From Ascoidea rubescens DSM 1968 (Eukaryota; Ascomycota; Saccharomycetes; Ascoideales; Ascoideaceae), in contig NW_017962925.1 in assembly GCF_001661345.1 (NCBI RefSeq), positions 1 through 64,000 on the forward strand: a stretch of DNA of 64,000 bases, written 5' to 3'. The notes beneath the pieces are model-generated. The model saw only the letters and a program-made list of their open reading frames with translations, did not search any database and was not told the origin of the DNA. The position numbers were made by a program, and so were the translations under genes. This document shows positions 10,387 to 19,259 of this stretch, piece by piece; position 1 is the first letter of the stretch, and each line of letters starts with the position of its first letter.

Positions 10387-10411
10387 GTTGCGTTTGTAAC
10401 GGAAACGCAAC
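10387..10411. promoter_or_regulatory. 9-bp perfect inverted repeat in the PEX29-COQ7 divergent promoter
   Basis: The arms gttgcgttt and aaacgcaac are separated by 7 bases and stand out as GC-rich in an AT-rich gap. The element lies 250 bases before PEX29 and 140 bases before COQ7. It could be a binding site for a dimeric regulator, but I recognise no factor. Confidence 0.4.
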
Positions 10412-10551
10412 TATTCCGTCTCACCCCAACGCAGAGCGTGTTTGTGATTGGCTGATTTCCGTCAGCCGATATTCATATTGAAAAGGATTTGTTATCTGTT
10501 GAGAGTGTTGAGGAAGCTGGTTCTTCATCGACTGGTCGTATTATGTAGGAA

Positions 10552-11382
10552 ATGTTTTTTTTTTTGAGATCACCTTCTGCTGCTGCTTCTTTTGCTGCTT
10601 CTTCTGCTGCTATTAGAGCAGTTTTCAGTGCCAATTCTTCCTTAAAGACCAGCTTTTCCACTTTGAGCCAGTTATCCAACTCTTTACAAAACGAAAAAAA
10701 TGAAAAATTAAATCAGGTATCTCAAGAGAGTATCCAAAAAGAACAGAAACAAGTTAAAAAAGAGAAATATGTTTTTGCACAATTGAACGAGAAACAAAAA
10801 GAGTTTTTGGACGAAGTTATCAGAGTTGACCAAGCTGGTGAATTGGGCGCTAATTACATCTATCAAGGTCAGATTTTTGCGTTGGTTCATAAGAGACCTG
10901 AATTGAAAGAGACCTTGAATCATATGTGGGAACAAGAGGTTCATCACCATAATACGTTTAATCAATTGCAAGTCAGAAGAAGAGTTAGACCTTCCTTGTT
11001 GACCCCATTATGGAAAGTTGGTGCTATTGGGCTAGGGTATGTGACTGGTTCAATCAGCAAAGAAGCTGCTATGGCTTGTACTGTTGCAGTAGAAACAGTT
11101 ATTGGTGGTCATTATAACGATCAATTGAGAACTTTGATGAAAGAGTTTACTGTTGATGCCATTGAGAAGGATAACACAAGCAATCTAATTAAAAATCCTG
11201 ATTTTCAAAGTAGTGAGATTGAACACTTGAAGGAGATAATCAAAGAATTCAGAGATCAAGAATTAGAACATTTAGATATTGCTATTGAAAACGATGCAGA
11301 ATCCGCTGTTCCCTATTGGTTAATTACTGACGTTATCAAATTGATTTGCAAATCTGCCATTTTGACTTGCGAAAAGATTTAA
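10552..11382 (+). CDS. COQ7: Coq7 demethoxyubiquinone hydroxylase
   Basis: Coq7 is the mitochondrial di-iron monooxygenase that hydroxylates demethoxyubiquinone in coenzyme Q synthesis, as part of the CoQ synthome on the inner membrane. The 276-residue protein starts with a presequence rich in Ala, Ser and Arg. The di-iron ligands are visible: Glu in DQAGELGA, then EQEVHHH, then the Glu of AVETVIGGH, and ExxH in QELEHLD. The C-terminus matches the family to the end. It is longer than yeast Coq7 (233 residues), with the extra length in a Gln/Lys-rich linker after the presequence. Its stop lies 150 bases from the convergent FRQ1 stop. Confidence 0.95.
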   Translation: MFFFLRSPSAAASFAASSAAIRAVFSANSSLKTSFSTLSQLSNSLQNEKNEKLNQVSQESIQKEQKQVKKEKYVFAQLNEKQKEFLDEVIRVDQAGELGANYIYQGQIFALVHKRPELKETLNHMWEQEVHHHNTFNQLQVRRRVRPSLLTPLWKVGAIGLGYVTGSISKEAAMACTVAVETVIGGHYNDQLRTLMKEFTVDAIEKDNTSNLIKNPDFQSSEIEHLKEIIKEFRDQELEHLDIAIENDAESAVPYWLITDVIKLICKSAILTCEKI

Positions 11383-11531
11383 GTAAAATAGCAAAAACGA
11401 AAACAAGAAAATGCTAAATTAAAATAAATTAAACTAGATTAAAATAAACAAAAGATAAAGACAAACAAAGGTTAAACTAACAAAATTTTTTCGTAAATAT
11501 ATCATAAATAGTTAATGTCATGTATCTAACA

Positions 11532-12104
11532 TCACACCAAATCTTTATATAGTTGTAGTGCATCTATTATTGAAGGATCCACTCGATTGATGTCTCTGAA
11601 CTCTGCTAGCGAGATCATAGCATCATGGTTCTTGTCCATCATCTTAAAGATCTTCTCGCATCTTCTCTCTGGAGTCTTTTCGTCATCGTTCAACTCCACC
11701 ATTGGCCCAATCATCTTGTAAATGCTTTGGACCACCTTCAACATTTCTTCAAATGAGATATGCCCATCCTGGTCTAAATCATACAAATTAAAGCTCCACT
11801 CCAACTTCTCACTGACATTCCCTCTGCTGGTTATGGACAACGCAATTATGAACTCCTTGAATTCAATGGTGCCACTTTTGTTTGTATCAAAGGCATTGAA
11901 GACATATGTTGCAAACTCTGTGGGATCTCCAAAAGGGAAAAACTGCTTGTAGATCTTGATGAATTCCACTTTGCTCAACTGGCCACTTGGACAGTCTCTG
12001 AGAAACCCTTTGTACCACTGTTGGAGCTCTCTTTTGTCGAAATACGTAGCCTTCTTGAGTGTGCTGATGTCGTCCTTGGAGAGTTTGGAAGCTGTCTTGC
12101 CCAT
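11532..12104 (-). CDS. FRQ1: Frequenin/NCS-1 calcium sensor Frq1
   Basis: Frq1 is an N-myristoylated EF-hand protein that binds and activates the PI 4-kinase Pik1 at the Golgi. The length of 190 residues is the family norm. The start [12 protein letters not shown] carries the N-terminal Gly needed for myristoylation. EF-hand 2 ([13 protein letters not shown]), EF-hand 3 ([13 protein letters not shown]) and EF-hand 4 ([13 protein letters not shown]) are readable; EF-hand 1 is degenerate, as usual. In EF-hand 4 the conserved central Gly is Ala, which could lower calcium affinity, although the acidic ligands remain. The C-terminal [11 protein letters not shown] segment is typical. Confidence 0.96.
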   Translation of the reverse strand: MGKTASKLSKDDISTLKKATYFDKRELQQWYKGFLRDCPSGQLSKVEFIKIYKQFFPFGDPTEFATYVFNAFDTNKSGTIEFKEFIIALSITSRGNVSEKLEWSFNLYDLDQDGHISFEEMLKVVQSIYKMIGPMVELNDDEKTPERRCEKIFKMMDKNHDAMISLAEFRDINRVDPSIIDALQLYKDLV

Positions 12105-12358
12105 TATCGCTACGTCGCTAGTGCTCTTGTCTGTGTTTCAGTGTTATCGAGATTAACGCCAGAGTTGCTCTAACGCCAGTGCAAACACGGTTCACTCAAA
12201 AGGAGCGATAAGACACTGCTCGCGATGTCTTCACAACACAATCAAAGAGCTACTGAACTACAGAACTACAAAACAAATTTCAAGACTCAAATGTTAATAT
12301 CGACTAGTTGTTGGGAGCTATATATTGGTTGGTGCATTGCTTGTTTCCGATGTTGACT

Positions 12359-14467
12359 TCAAACACTAGAAACAATCTCGCTGGCATTGGTCAAAACCTC
12401 AACCATTTTCTTGCATTCTTTTCTTCTTTGAACTGTTATTTCATTTTCTCTAATCAAATCACTGACATCATTAGATCCATACAACTTCTCTAGCAAAATC
12501 TTTTGAATTTCATCTTTGCTCTTGACAATCAATTTTAGCATAATTGCCTTTGGTATCACATCGGCTACCGTTCTTTTCACAATATTGAAATAACTTTGAA
12601 TCAATAACTTGATCACCTCAGTTTCCATTGTTTCTCTTTCTGACATTGAGCCCGAAGCTCTCAATACCTGAGGTGGAGCCTCCATTGCCACCATTCTTTT
12701 CTTATTCTTGGTGGAAAAAAATCCTCCAAAGAACCCACTTGATTTGTCGTCAGCAGCTAATTGCGCTTGCCCATTAATCGATGGTGAAGGGGAGTTTTGA
12801 ATCTTCAAAGGTTTTCCTGTTTTAGGATCAATTTGCACAGTTCTTGGGGGATGTAATTTCTCTTCAACCATTGCCATGGCTTGATTCCCCTTTAATAAAT
12901 CAGGGTGGGCGGTATTGACATATGTTTGTTCTGCTCTGATAATATCAATAGAAAATTGATTTGTAGGGATTAATCTTTCTTTTAAATACAATACAAACAC
13001 TTGGGAAACTTTTTCCTTCAAAGCAGGATATCTTGAATACTGTGGATTTGATAAAATTTGTGTTAAAATTCTGACCAATTCATCGAAGATTAATGTAACA
13101 CATCTCAAAACAGGATCTTCAAATCTGCTAATTTGCTGTTTAACTAGCACTTCAAAAGCACCTGTGCCAACAAATAACGAAGGCTTTGCACCACTTGAAT
13201 TGTACATAATGGTTCTGATATCAATATCTTTGATTTGATCAAATGGATCCAAGGCGTTAACTCCGTTTTTAAAAATTTCATGGAAAACATACGAAATTCT
13301 TGCACCACCACTTAATTCTTGAGAACTAATGTCTTTGGATTCACCTTCTAAAATACTATTATAATCTTTGCAAAAGTTAGTAATTACACCCAAAACTATT
13401 GAAGATGGTGAATCAACAATTTCTGGGCCCAAGTTATTTAATTCTAATTGATACTTTTTCAAAGCGCTCTCAATTCTCAATTTAATTTCAGGCAATGTTT
13501 GCTTAATATGATGCAATAGGATTGAATTTAGTTTCTTAGCTAAATAGGGAGTACCGCAGTAATGAGATTTTGAACTGTAAGAAGGATGGTTTTCAAAAAA
13601 CCTTTTTTCATCTAATAAAGCATTTCTGATTGATTTACTTGTCTCAATGTCCTTTTGGCCTCTATTGATAACAGGAACATATCCATATCTTAATGGAATA
13701 ACTCTACCAGCTAAGATATCAATAACATCTGTTCCCACATCCATTAAATCTACTTTTGTTAGAACACCTATGGTTCTTGTTCCTTCTGGATCAACTTCTC
13801 TTGCTAATTTTAAACCATCTGAATTTGCCAAATCAATATTAGCAGCATTAACAGACAATATAATTGCATTTGGCTTTGAAATAAATTTTAAAACCATGTC
13901 TTTAATTTGTTTTTCAATATCCTTTGGTTGATCCCCAACAGGAACTTTGGTTAAACCAGGTAAATCAACTAAAGTTAAAGTTAAAACATGAGGAGAATAA
14001 ATTCTTAAATTTATTGGGATTGATGATATTCCAGCATTTTTACCTGTAATTTTTTCGGTTTCTTTAACAATTTCTTTTCTAATGTCATCAAATTTGAAAA
14101 ACTTTTTGCCAGGTAAATGTAAAAATTCACCCCATTCGTCTTTATTATTTTCAGTTCTTATTGAAGATCCATTAAGATTTGGAGATTTGGGGGATGAAGA
14201 GCCATCGATATCCACTAAGATCGAGGAGTTTCTTTTTGCTGGCCTTCTGTTGATTAATTGTAAAATTAAGGGTCTTCTTGTTACTATACCTGTACCTCTT
14301 GGTAAAAAGTCTCTTCCGACTATATTTTCTAAGACTGACGACTTCCCTGATGATTGAGAACCAAGAACAGTTATTTGAGGCAAATCAACAGGTGAGCCAG
14401 AACCTCCACCTAAGGGAGCTAGGGCATCTTGTAGCTTATTAATAGTTGCGATAAGTGTTTCATCCAT
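12359..14467 (-). CDS. VPS1: Dynamin-like GTPase Vps1
   Basis: Vps1 is the yeast dynamin that drives scission at endosomes and the Golgi and peroxisome fission. The length of 702 residues matches the family (704 in baker's yeast). GTPase motifs are complete: GSQSSGKSS at 36-44, DLPGLT at 168-173 and TKVD at 237-240. The middle domain follows, then a variable insert with Ser/Pro at about 540-590, and the GTPase effector domain at about 605-702. It lies 254 bases upstream of FRQ1 on the same strand. Confidence 0.97.
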   Translation of the reverse strand: MDETLIATINKLQDALAPLGGGSGSPVDLPQITVLGSQSSGKSSVLENIVGRDFLPRGTGIVTRRPLILQLINRRPAKRNSSILVDIDGSSSPKSPNLNGSSIRTENNKDEWGEFLHLPGKKFFKFDDIRKEIVKETEKITGKNAGISSIPINLRIYSPHVLTLTLVDLPGLTKVPVGDQPKDIEKQIKDMVLKFISKPNAIILSVNAANIDLANSDGLKLAREVDPEGTRTIGVLTKVDLMDVGTDVIDILAGRVIPLRYGYVPVINRGQKDIETSKSIRNALLDEKRFFENHPSYSSKSHYCGTPYLAKKLNSILLHHIKQTLPEIKLRIESALKKYQLELNNLGPEIVDSPSSIVLGVITNFCKDYNSILEGESKDISSQELSGGARISYVFHEIFKNGVNALDPFDQIKDIDIRTIMYNSSGAKPSLFVGTGAFEVLVKQQISRFEDPVLRCVTLIFDELVRILTQILSNPQYSRYPALKEKVSQVFVLYLKERLIPTNQFSIDIIRAEQTYVNTAHPDLLKGNQAMAMVEEKLHPPRTVQIDPKTGKPLKIQNSPSPSINGQAQLAADDKSSGFFGGFFSTKNKKRMVAMEAPPQVLRASGSMSERETMETEVIKLLIQSYFNIVKRTVADVIPKAIMLKLIVKSKDEIQKILLEKLYGSNDVSDLIRENEITVQRRKECKKMVEVLTNASEIVSSV

Positions 14468-14665
14468 TGTTTATAAGCTACTTGTAAATAATTAGATATG
14501 AATTGGAATTGATAGGATATTAATAAAGAATTATTCGATAGTGTTCCTTTATTTGCGCTTTTACTTTTTACTTTTGATTTTAAAATAGAAGATAAGTAAA
14601 AGATTGATAAGGAGATTTTACTCGCTTGGTGATCAAGTTGAACAAAGTTAATAGTGAGTGATACT

Positions 14666-14677
14666 GGGGGGGGGGGG
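14666..14677. repeat. G12 homopolymer upstream of VPS1
   Basis: Twelve consecutive G bases lie about 200 bases before the VPS1 start in otherwise AT-rich DNA. The count may be affected by sequencing error. Confidence 0.8.
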
Positions 14678-14806
14678 AAAGGATAAAATAATGAGAAATA
14701 TTAATAAAGTGTTAAGAAATACAGGTATCCAGAATAGAAATCTATCAGCCAATACAAAATCAATTGAATATAATTAAATTAAATAAAAGGCGTGCGAAGA
14801 TAATGA

Positions 14807-14995
14807 CTATAAATTAGATTTATTTCGCAGAAGATGGTGATCCAGAGTTGAATAGGAGTGAATTGAAGATACAAAAGACAGATAAAACAAAAACACCCAA
14901 ATCAAAAGAAAAAACCATCCACCAGTGTGGCTATCGGATGATGCGTGTCTCTGTTGCTGCTCGTGTTTAGTTACAGTTTGCGCATAATCCATCAC
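14807..14995 (-). CDS. Possible small single-pass membrane protein
   Basis: This 62-residue frame has a polar N-terminus with a Gln/His cluster, one hydrophobic helix (about residues 27-45) and a polar tail. I do not recognise it. It sits in the gap between VPS1 and the tRNA with a TCACGTGA site just upstream, which is its only contextual support. It may be chance. Confidence 0.25.
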   Translation of the reverse strand: MMDYAQTVTKHEQQQRHASSDSHTGGWFFLLIWVFLFYLSFVSSIHSYSTLDHHLLRNKSNL

Positions 14996-15019
14996 ACTGG
15001 AACTGCTGTAGCAATCAGT

Positions 15020-15027
15020 TCACGTGA
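15020..15027. promoter_or_regulatory. TCACGTGA E-box palindrome
   Basis: This perfect 8-bp palindrome matches the Cbf1-type E-box of yeasts. It lies between the possible small gene (start 14995) and the tRNA gene. Other CACGTG cores occur at 1893, 23901, 47477 and 60326, each in intergenic DNA. Confidence 0.35.
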
Positions 15028-15077
15028 TCTGATCTTGGCTATTTAAAAGTCGTGCTTTCTCAAAAACTTGCGTTTGC

Positions 15078-15149
15078 ACGCAATTGGTGTAGTGGTTAGC
15101 ACACCTGCTTCCCAAGCTGGAGACATGGGTTCGATTCCCGTATTACGTA
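15078..15149 (+). tRNA. tRNA-Gly (anticodon CCC)
   Basis: A cloverleaf can be drawn by eye. The acceptor acgcaat pairs with attacgt, and a D stem gtgt/gcac follows. The anticodon loop TTCCCAA carries CCC, and the T arm atggg-ttcgatt-cccgt contains the B box. The discriminator base is A, and a T5 Pol III terminator starts at 15151. There is no intron. Oddities are an A1-U72 end pair, a C-A mismatch at acceptor pair 4-69 and a T-T mismatch at pair 29-41. It may be a divergent functional gene or a decaying copy. Confidence 0.8.
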
Positions 15150-15150
15150 C

Positions 15151-15155
15151 TTTTT
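15151..15155 (+). terminator. Pol III terminator of tRNA-Gly
   Basis: A run of five T bases lies immediately after the tRNA discriminator base, as expected for RNA polymerase III. Confidence 0.7.
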
Positions 15156-15917
15156 GGTATTATTTTGAGCTGGCACTACAAGCCACCGTTTTGATGATGT
15201 TGAAAAGGTTTTCCACTGTTAATTCCAGCACTGCTGGTGAGAACATTGAAGTCAGCAAATTTGCCAGATCATCGTCGGTATAAACAGGAGCAAACTGGGT
15301 TATTGATTGTTGTGCAACAATTAGAGCTATAATATGACTTATTTACATCAGACCTCGGCTAACACCAAATATAGTTTAATCTTTGAAATGTTTGCATGGT
15401 CCCAAATAGTGCCATTTTTACTTTGGTCGACGTAGACGTCAACAGAACATCCGGTGGTTCATGATATATCGGCCACAGATCTATAATGGTAAATCCAATG
15501 CTATACCAGACTCATCCGAACACAGTATCGCAAATCCTGCTGAGATACATTTTTTGTGCTTCCAAACCAAGTCATATATATTATGAGCATCTGGGGGCAC
15601 CAGGTCCATGGTATGCAAAGAGGATAGGGAAGAGCTTGTGGAAAATGTTTTGCAACTCGATGCTATGTTTTACTCTGAGCTCAGCGCTTAATACCAAAAT
15701 TTTTACAAAAGAAGTTCTTGTTACATCCATCAGTTATAATCAATAGGCTGCCATATTGATTTCAAACCTGTTTCCATCAATCAATGGCAAAAATTCTAGA
15801 TCAATTGTTAAAACTTCCAGATGAATCGTCTCCAGATGAATCGTTAAAGCTCAACCAGACAATCGCTATTCTCTCACATCATTAATAATTCCTGCAATAA
15901 TTTTAGGTTATTTAGTA
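15156..15917. other. Gene-poor stretch after the tRNA
   Basis: About 760 bases hold no protein I can support; the open frames here are short and unlike anything known. No clear long terminal repeat was found, although such elements often sit beside yeast tRNA genes. Confidence 0.5.
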
Positions 15918-16436
15918 ATGAGAGAATTGTTGAAGGAATATAAGAAAAACTTTTTATTTTTCAATCTTCTTTTTAACGAGTTATTCATTTACTCTATAAT
16001 AAAAAGGGTAATTCCAGATGCTGTCGCGCTATTAATTTTACGTTTTCTTTCTATTATATTCTTCCCCATCATTGCCATATTCCAGATCTTTTGCAAAAGA
16101 AAACCTGCTGTTTCTTCTGTTTTTGAATATAATGATTTACTTATCAGCGAGATCAATCAAGAAACTAATCCAATAGGTAATGAGCAAATTGTCAACACAC
16201 TTAGAAAAATGATTTCTAATTGGTGTGTAATCGAAATCGATTTCAACGATCTTCACGAGCTAAGTATTTCTTTAAATAGAATTAGTGATTATTTATTTGG
16301 TGTTCCTGCGATAGTTGTTGTGAGTGAGGCTATCAAAAAATTTGCAAAAAAAAACCCAACAGCCCTTCCAAAAACGTTTCTACAAAAGGCAAAAAAATTT
16401 AAACAAATAATCACCAAGAACCATATTTTTATCTAA
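15918..16436 (+). CDS. Unrecognised protein with N-terminal membrane segment, possibly a gene remnant
   Basis: This open frame of 172 residues has a hydrophobic segment at about residues 35-58 followed by a soluble region with balanced charge. Base composition is like the neighbouring host genes. I recognise no family. A further coding-like stretch follows on the same strand (16551-16982), so this may be the 5' part of one larger, now broken gene. It lies beside a tRNA gene and a rearrangement junction. Confidence 0.35.
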   Translation: MRELLKEYKKNFLFFNLLFNELFIYSIIKRVIPDAVALLILRFLSIIFFPIIAIFQIFCKRKPAVSSVFEYNDLLISEINQETNPIGNEQIVNTLRKMISNWCVIEIDFNDLHELSISLNRISDYLFGVPAIVVVSEAIKKFAKKNPTALPKTFLQKAKKFKQIITKNHIFI

Positions 16437-16550
16437 GGTTTTATTATACAAGACACTAATATAGATATAGCAACAAAACTCACGAAAGCCACGTTTAGGG
16501 AGCTGAACAATAATTCAAGTCAGATTTCTGATGAAACGATTTCCCAATAG

Positions 16551-16982
16551 TTGACACCTGAGAACAACCAAGTAGCTCTAGACCCTAATGAGTCAGTGCC
16601 TGTTGAGAATAATCAAGAATCAATGATATCAAATCCTCAAGGTGCAACCGTAGATGGTGCTGCCATACCAATTCCTCCGGAAAAAGCTCAGCAGGATGGA
16701 TGGAAAAATCGAACTATTGATAATTTTAATGATGATTTCATATACAGTACTCTAGAATTGATGGCATTTCGTCATGACAACCCATATTTAGGTAATGTAT
16801 TTGGTATCCAACAATACAACATCGTAATCCAAAATCAAATTATGCAGCTTTCAACAACTAAAAATTTGGAAAAACAATTGAATGATATAATCATAAGCTA
16901 TAACAGCTTAAATGAACTTATAACGGGTAAATATAAAGATTATACAATAGAGGATATAAAGATTGTGAATGAAGTTTTGAAG
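16551..16982 (+). pseudogene. Coding-like remnant cut off by the inverted repeat
   Basis: About 144 readable residues with host-like composition, Pro/Asn-rich at first and then apparently alpha-helical, end abruptly at the left border of the right repeat arm. There is no ATG at its start. The frame runs on into the repeat to 17243, but that extension is only the antisense of the Rieske upstream region and is not a natural C-terminus. The 3' part of the original gene is missing here. I recognise no family, and origin from a mobile element cannot be excluded. Together with 15918-16436 it looks broken, with a few breaks. Confidence 0.4.
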
Positions 16983-17895
16983 GGTGCCTGTGGTGGTGTT
17001 GAGAAGGTGCCAAAAAACTGCTCTTGCAACGAGATGATTCAGAGCAAATATAATCGCTTTCACCAAACTGGGACCGAACACAGCATAACAAACACCGCTT
17101 TTCGTGCACGGGCAGGTAAAAATAGCAGTGGGCACATCCGGACGCAGTGCCGATCGAGAAACCCGCGATGTTGCGGCCAGCTGAGGGGCGAGCGGCGACA
17201 GAGGCTGCTCTGCGGAACAGGCGCCCGCAAAGTCACCCGGTGAAACAGGGGTGACACGGGGACACAGCAAGGCGGAGTACTGAACACCAGCAAGGACCCG
17301 TCACACCGGCAGATCCAAGCATAACCTTGGCACGGCTCGCCACGGTGAACGGAGCGAGACGGTACGGTTGGAGTAAGGTAACAACGGATGAGTCAACCGG
17401 CATGTCATAACACGTGCTGTGGTATGCATGTGCGCAATTCCAACAGCATGGCACAGACAGATGCGTCCGACTGCCGTTTACATGCTGAGCGGAATTGGTG
17501 GCTCAAAGTGGCATGTGCCGAAAGAAGAAGGTGGATCTGAGATAACCTCTATCTTTGATTCTATCTTTGATTCTATCTTTATTCCATCTCTGATTCTTTA
17601 TCGCAACACTGACACAACTGCTGGTTTTAATTGGCTGCTTCGAGTGGAATTTTATATGCTCTTCGAATCAAATTTGCATTACTCTCTTTAGAAACTTTTC
17701 CTTTCACTGGCACTCTCTTTATCGTCATGTATCTGGTCCATTGGTATGTTCAGCTATCTGGGGTAATTGAACTTCCTCACTTGACTTTTATTCCATCTCA
17801 GCAAATGGCGTGAAATTGCCAGAACGAATATGTTTATTGGATACATAGGATGGGATACATAGGATGGGATACATAGGATGGGATACATAGGGTGG

Positions 17896-17903
17896 TATAA
17901 ATA
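17896..17903 (+). promoter_or_regulatory. TATA box of the right Rieske copy
   Basis: TATAAATA lies about 90 bases before the ATG at 17994. It is the mirror of the box at 1406-1413. Confidence 0.55.
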
Positions 17904-17993
17904 TTCTGCTTTTTCTCTCTTGTCTTGTCTCCCACCATCTTGTTTACGCAACTCAAAACAAACAAAATTGGTTTTGTTGAGTGTGCTTTCAAA

Positions 17994-19027
17994 ATGTCAA
18001 CTGCTAAGGTAGCCAACTTGCCCATCTCGTCCAACACCATCATCGACGAATCCCCCATCTCCTTTCCTGCTGAAGAACTATTCGAGCTAGAAAAGAGAGC
18101 TATCTTGAACCAATCATGGCTCTACATTGCCCACTCTTCGCAGTTGAAAAAAGCTGGTGATTATTGTTCATTTTCGTTGGCTGGTATCCAGTTTTTTTTA
18201 ATCAAAAACAAGCAAAATCAGATCAACTGCTTCCACAACGTCTGTCGCCACCGGGCCTATCCTGTCATTAGAAAGGAAAAGGGTTCTTCCATCATCTTGG
18301 GTTGTAAATACCATGGTTGGTCCTACAACACCGATGGCTTACTCACCAAAGCGCCTCACTTCAACAACGTCGATGGGTTTGTCAAGTCCGAAAACAGTTT
18401 ATACAAGATCAATACTCATGTTACGTCCCAGGGTCTAGTGTTCATCAATTTTGATAGATCAGCTGAGAACAACCTCCCCATCTACTCATTTGATCAATTC
18501 TTCAACTCGTTTGAGTCAAAGCTAGCTGATTTCGATATCAATGACTATACGTACACCACTTCTTACACACTAGAGGGCGACTTCAACTGGAAAGCGTATC
18601 TCCATTCAAACGATCACTTCACATTCAACCAGTCCAACGATTCACATTTCAAGTCAATCAACCATTTCCTCAAAAACACAGTGCAATATAACCCACTGCA
18701 ACACGAATCCACCCAACAATCAACCGCTACTAAATCATGGTTTGGCTGGGGCTCGTCGGTTGAAACTAACAAAGTCAGCTCTCCACAATCAGAATCCAAA
18801 ACTGACATATTTACTGGCACTTCATTCATCCTATTTCCTCTCTCTTCAATCAATGTGTTTGGTCCTGCTTGGTATTCGTTGAAGATTTCTCCTGTCTCGC
18901 ACAATAAAACCACACTACAATATGATATATACTCCAAAAATGACATATCGGATTTCAAGAAAAACGAATTTATCGAATTTATTAAACAATATGAACTACG
19001 CAAGTTCAACCACTGCTTGAAGATGGC
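17994..19027 (+). pseudogene. Truncated second copy of the Rieske oxygenase gene
   Basis: This copy encodes residues 1-344 of the 410-residue protein without visible change from the complete copy at 83-1315. It then meets the N at 19028, after which the sequence is unrelated. The 66 missing residues include the late acidic motif that should supply an iron ligand, so the copy would not make an active enzyme as it stands. The promoter is intact. The truncation may be real, or may mark a scaffold join where the rest of the gene was lost. Confidence 0.85.
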
Positions 19028-19028
19028 N
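19028..19028. other. Single ambiguous base (N)
   Basis: The only N in the window lies exactly at the end of inverted-repeat identity. A lone n at a repeat edge is typical of a scaffolder joining two contigs, so continuity between 19027 and 19029 is unproven. Confidence 0.9.
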
Positions 19029-19160
19029 TTAATGCTATCAGTTTCCGCTAAGCTCAAATCATTTATCTAACACTAATATTTATTATCACTATTTATCAAA
19101 ATGGAGTATTCAAACAACTGTTTAATTGGCATCAATCCGGACCTACTGTAAAATTGCACA

Positions 19161-19255
19161 TCATATACATTATATACATCATATACATCATATACATCAT
19201 ATACATCATATACATCATATACATCATATACATCATATACATCATATACATCATA
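19161..19255. repeat. 9-bp microsatellite (atacatcat)n
   Basis: About ten tandem copies of the 9-bp unit lie between the N and the decayed LRR gene. Translations across it give only Ile-His repeats and are not credible proteins. Confidence 0.9.
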
Positions 19256-19259
19256 TAAT

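Larger units (their letters stand above)
16983..19027 (+). repeat. Right arm of the 2,045-bp inverted repeat
   Basis: This is the reverse complement of 282-2326. It begins inside the coding-like remnant that starts at 16551 and ends one base before the single N at 19028. It carries the same GC-rich upstream region, promoter repeats, TATA box and most of the Rieske gene. The arms enclose about 14.7 kb with five conserved genes. Confidence 0.92.

Noticed and set aside
15305-15325. Short palindrome ttgttgtgcaacaa near the tRNA, considered as a long-terminal-repeat end
   Set aside because: No second copy, no target-site duplication and no element body were found.
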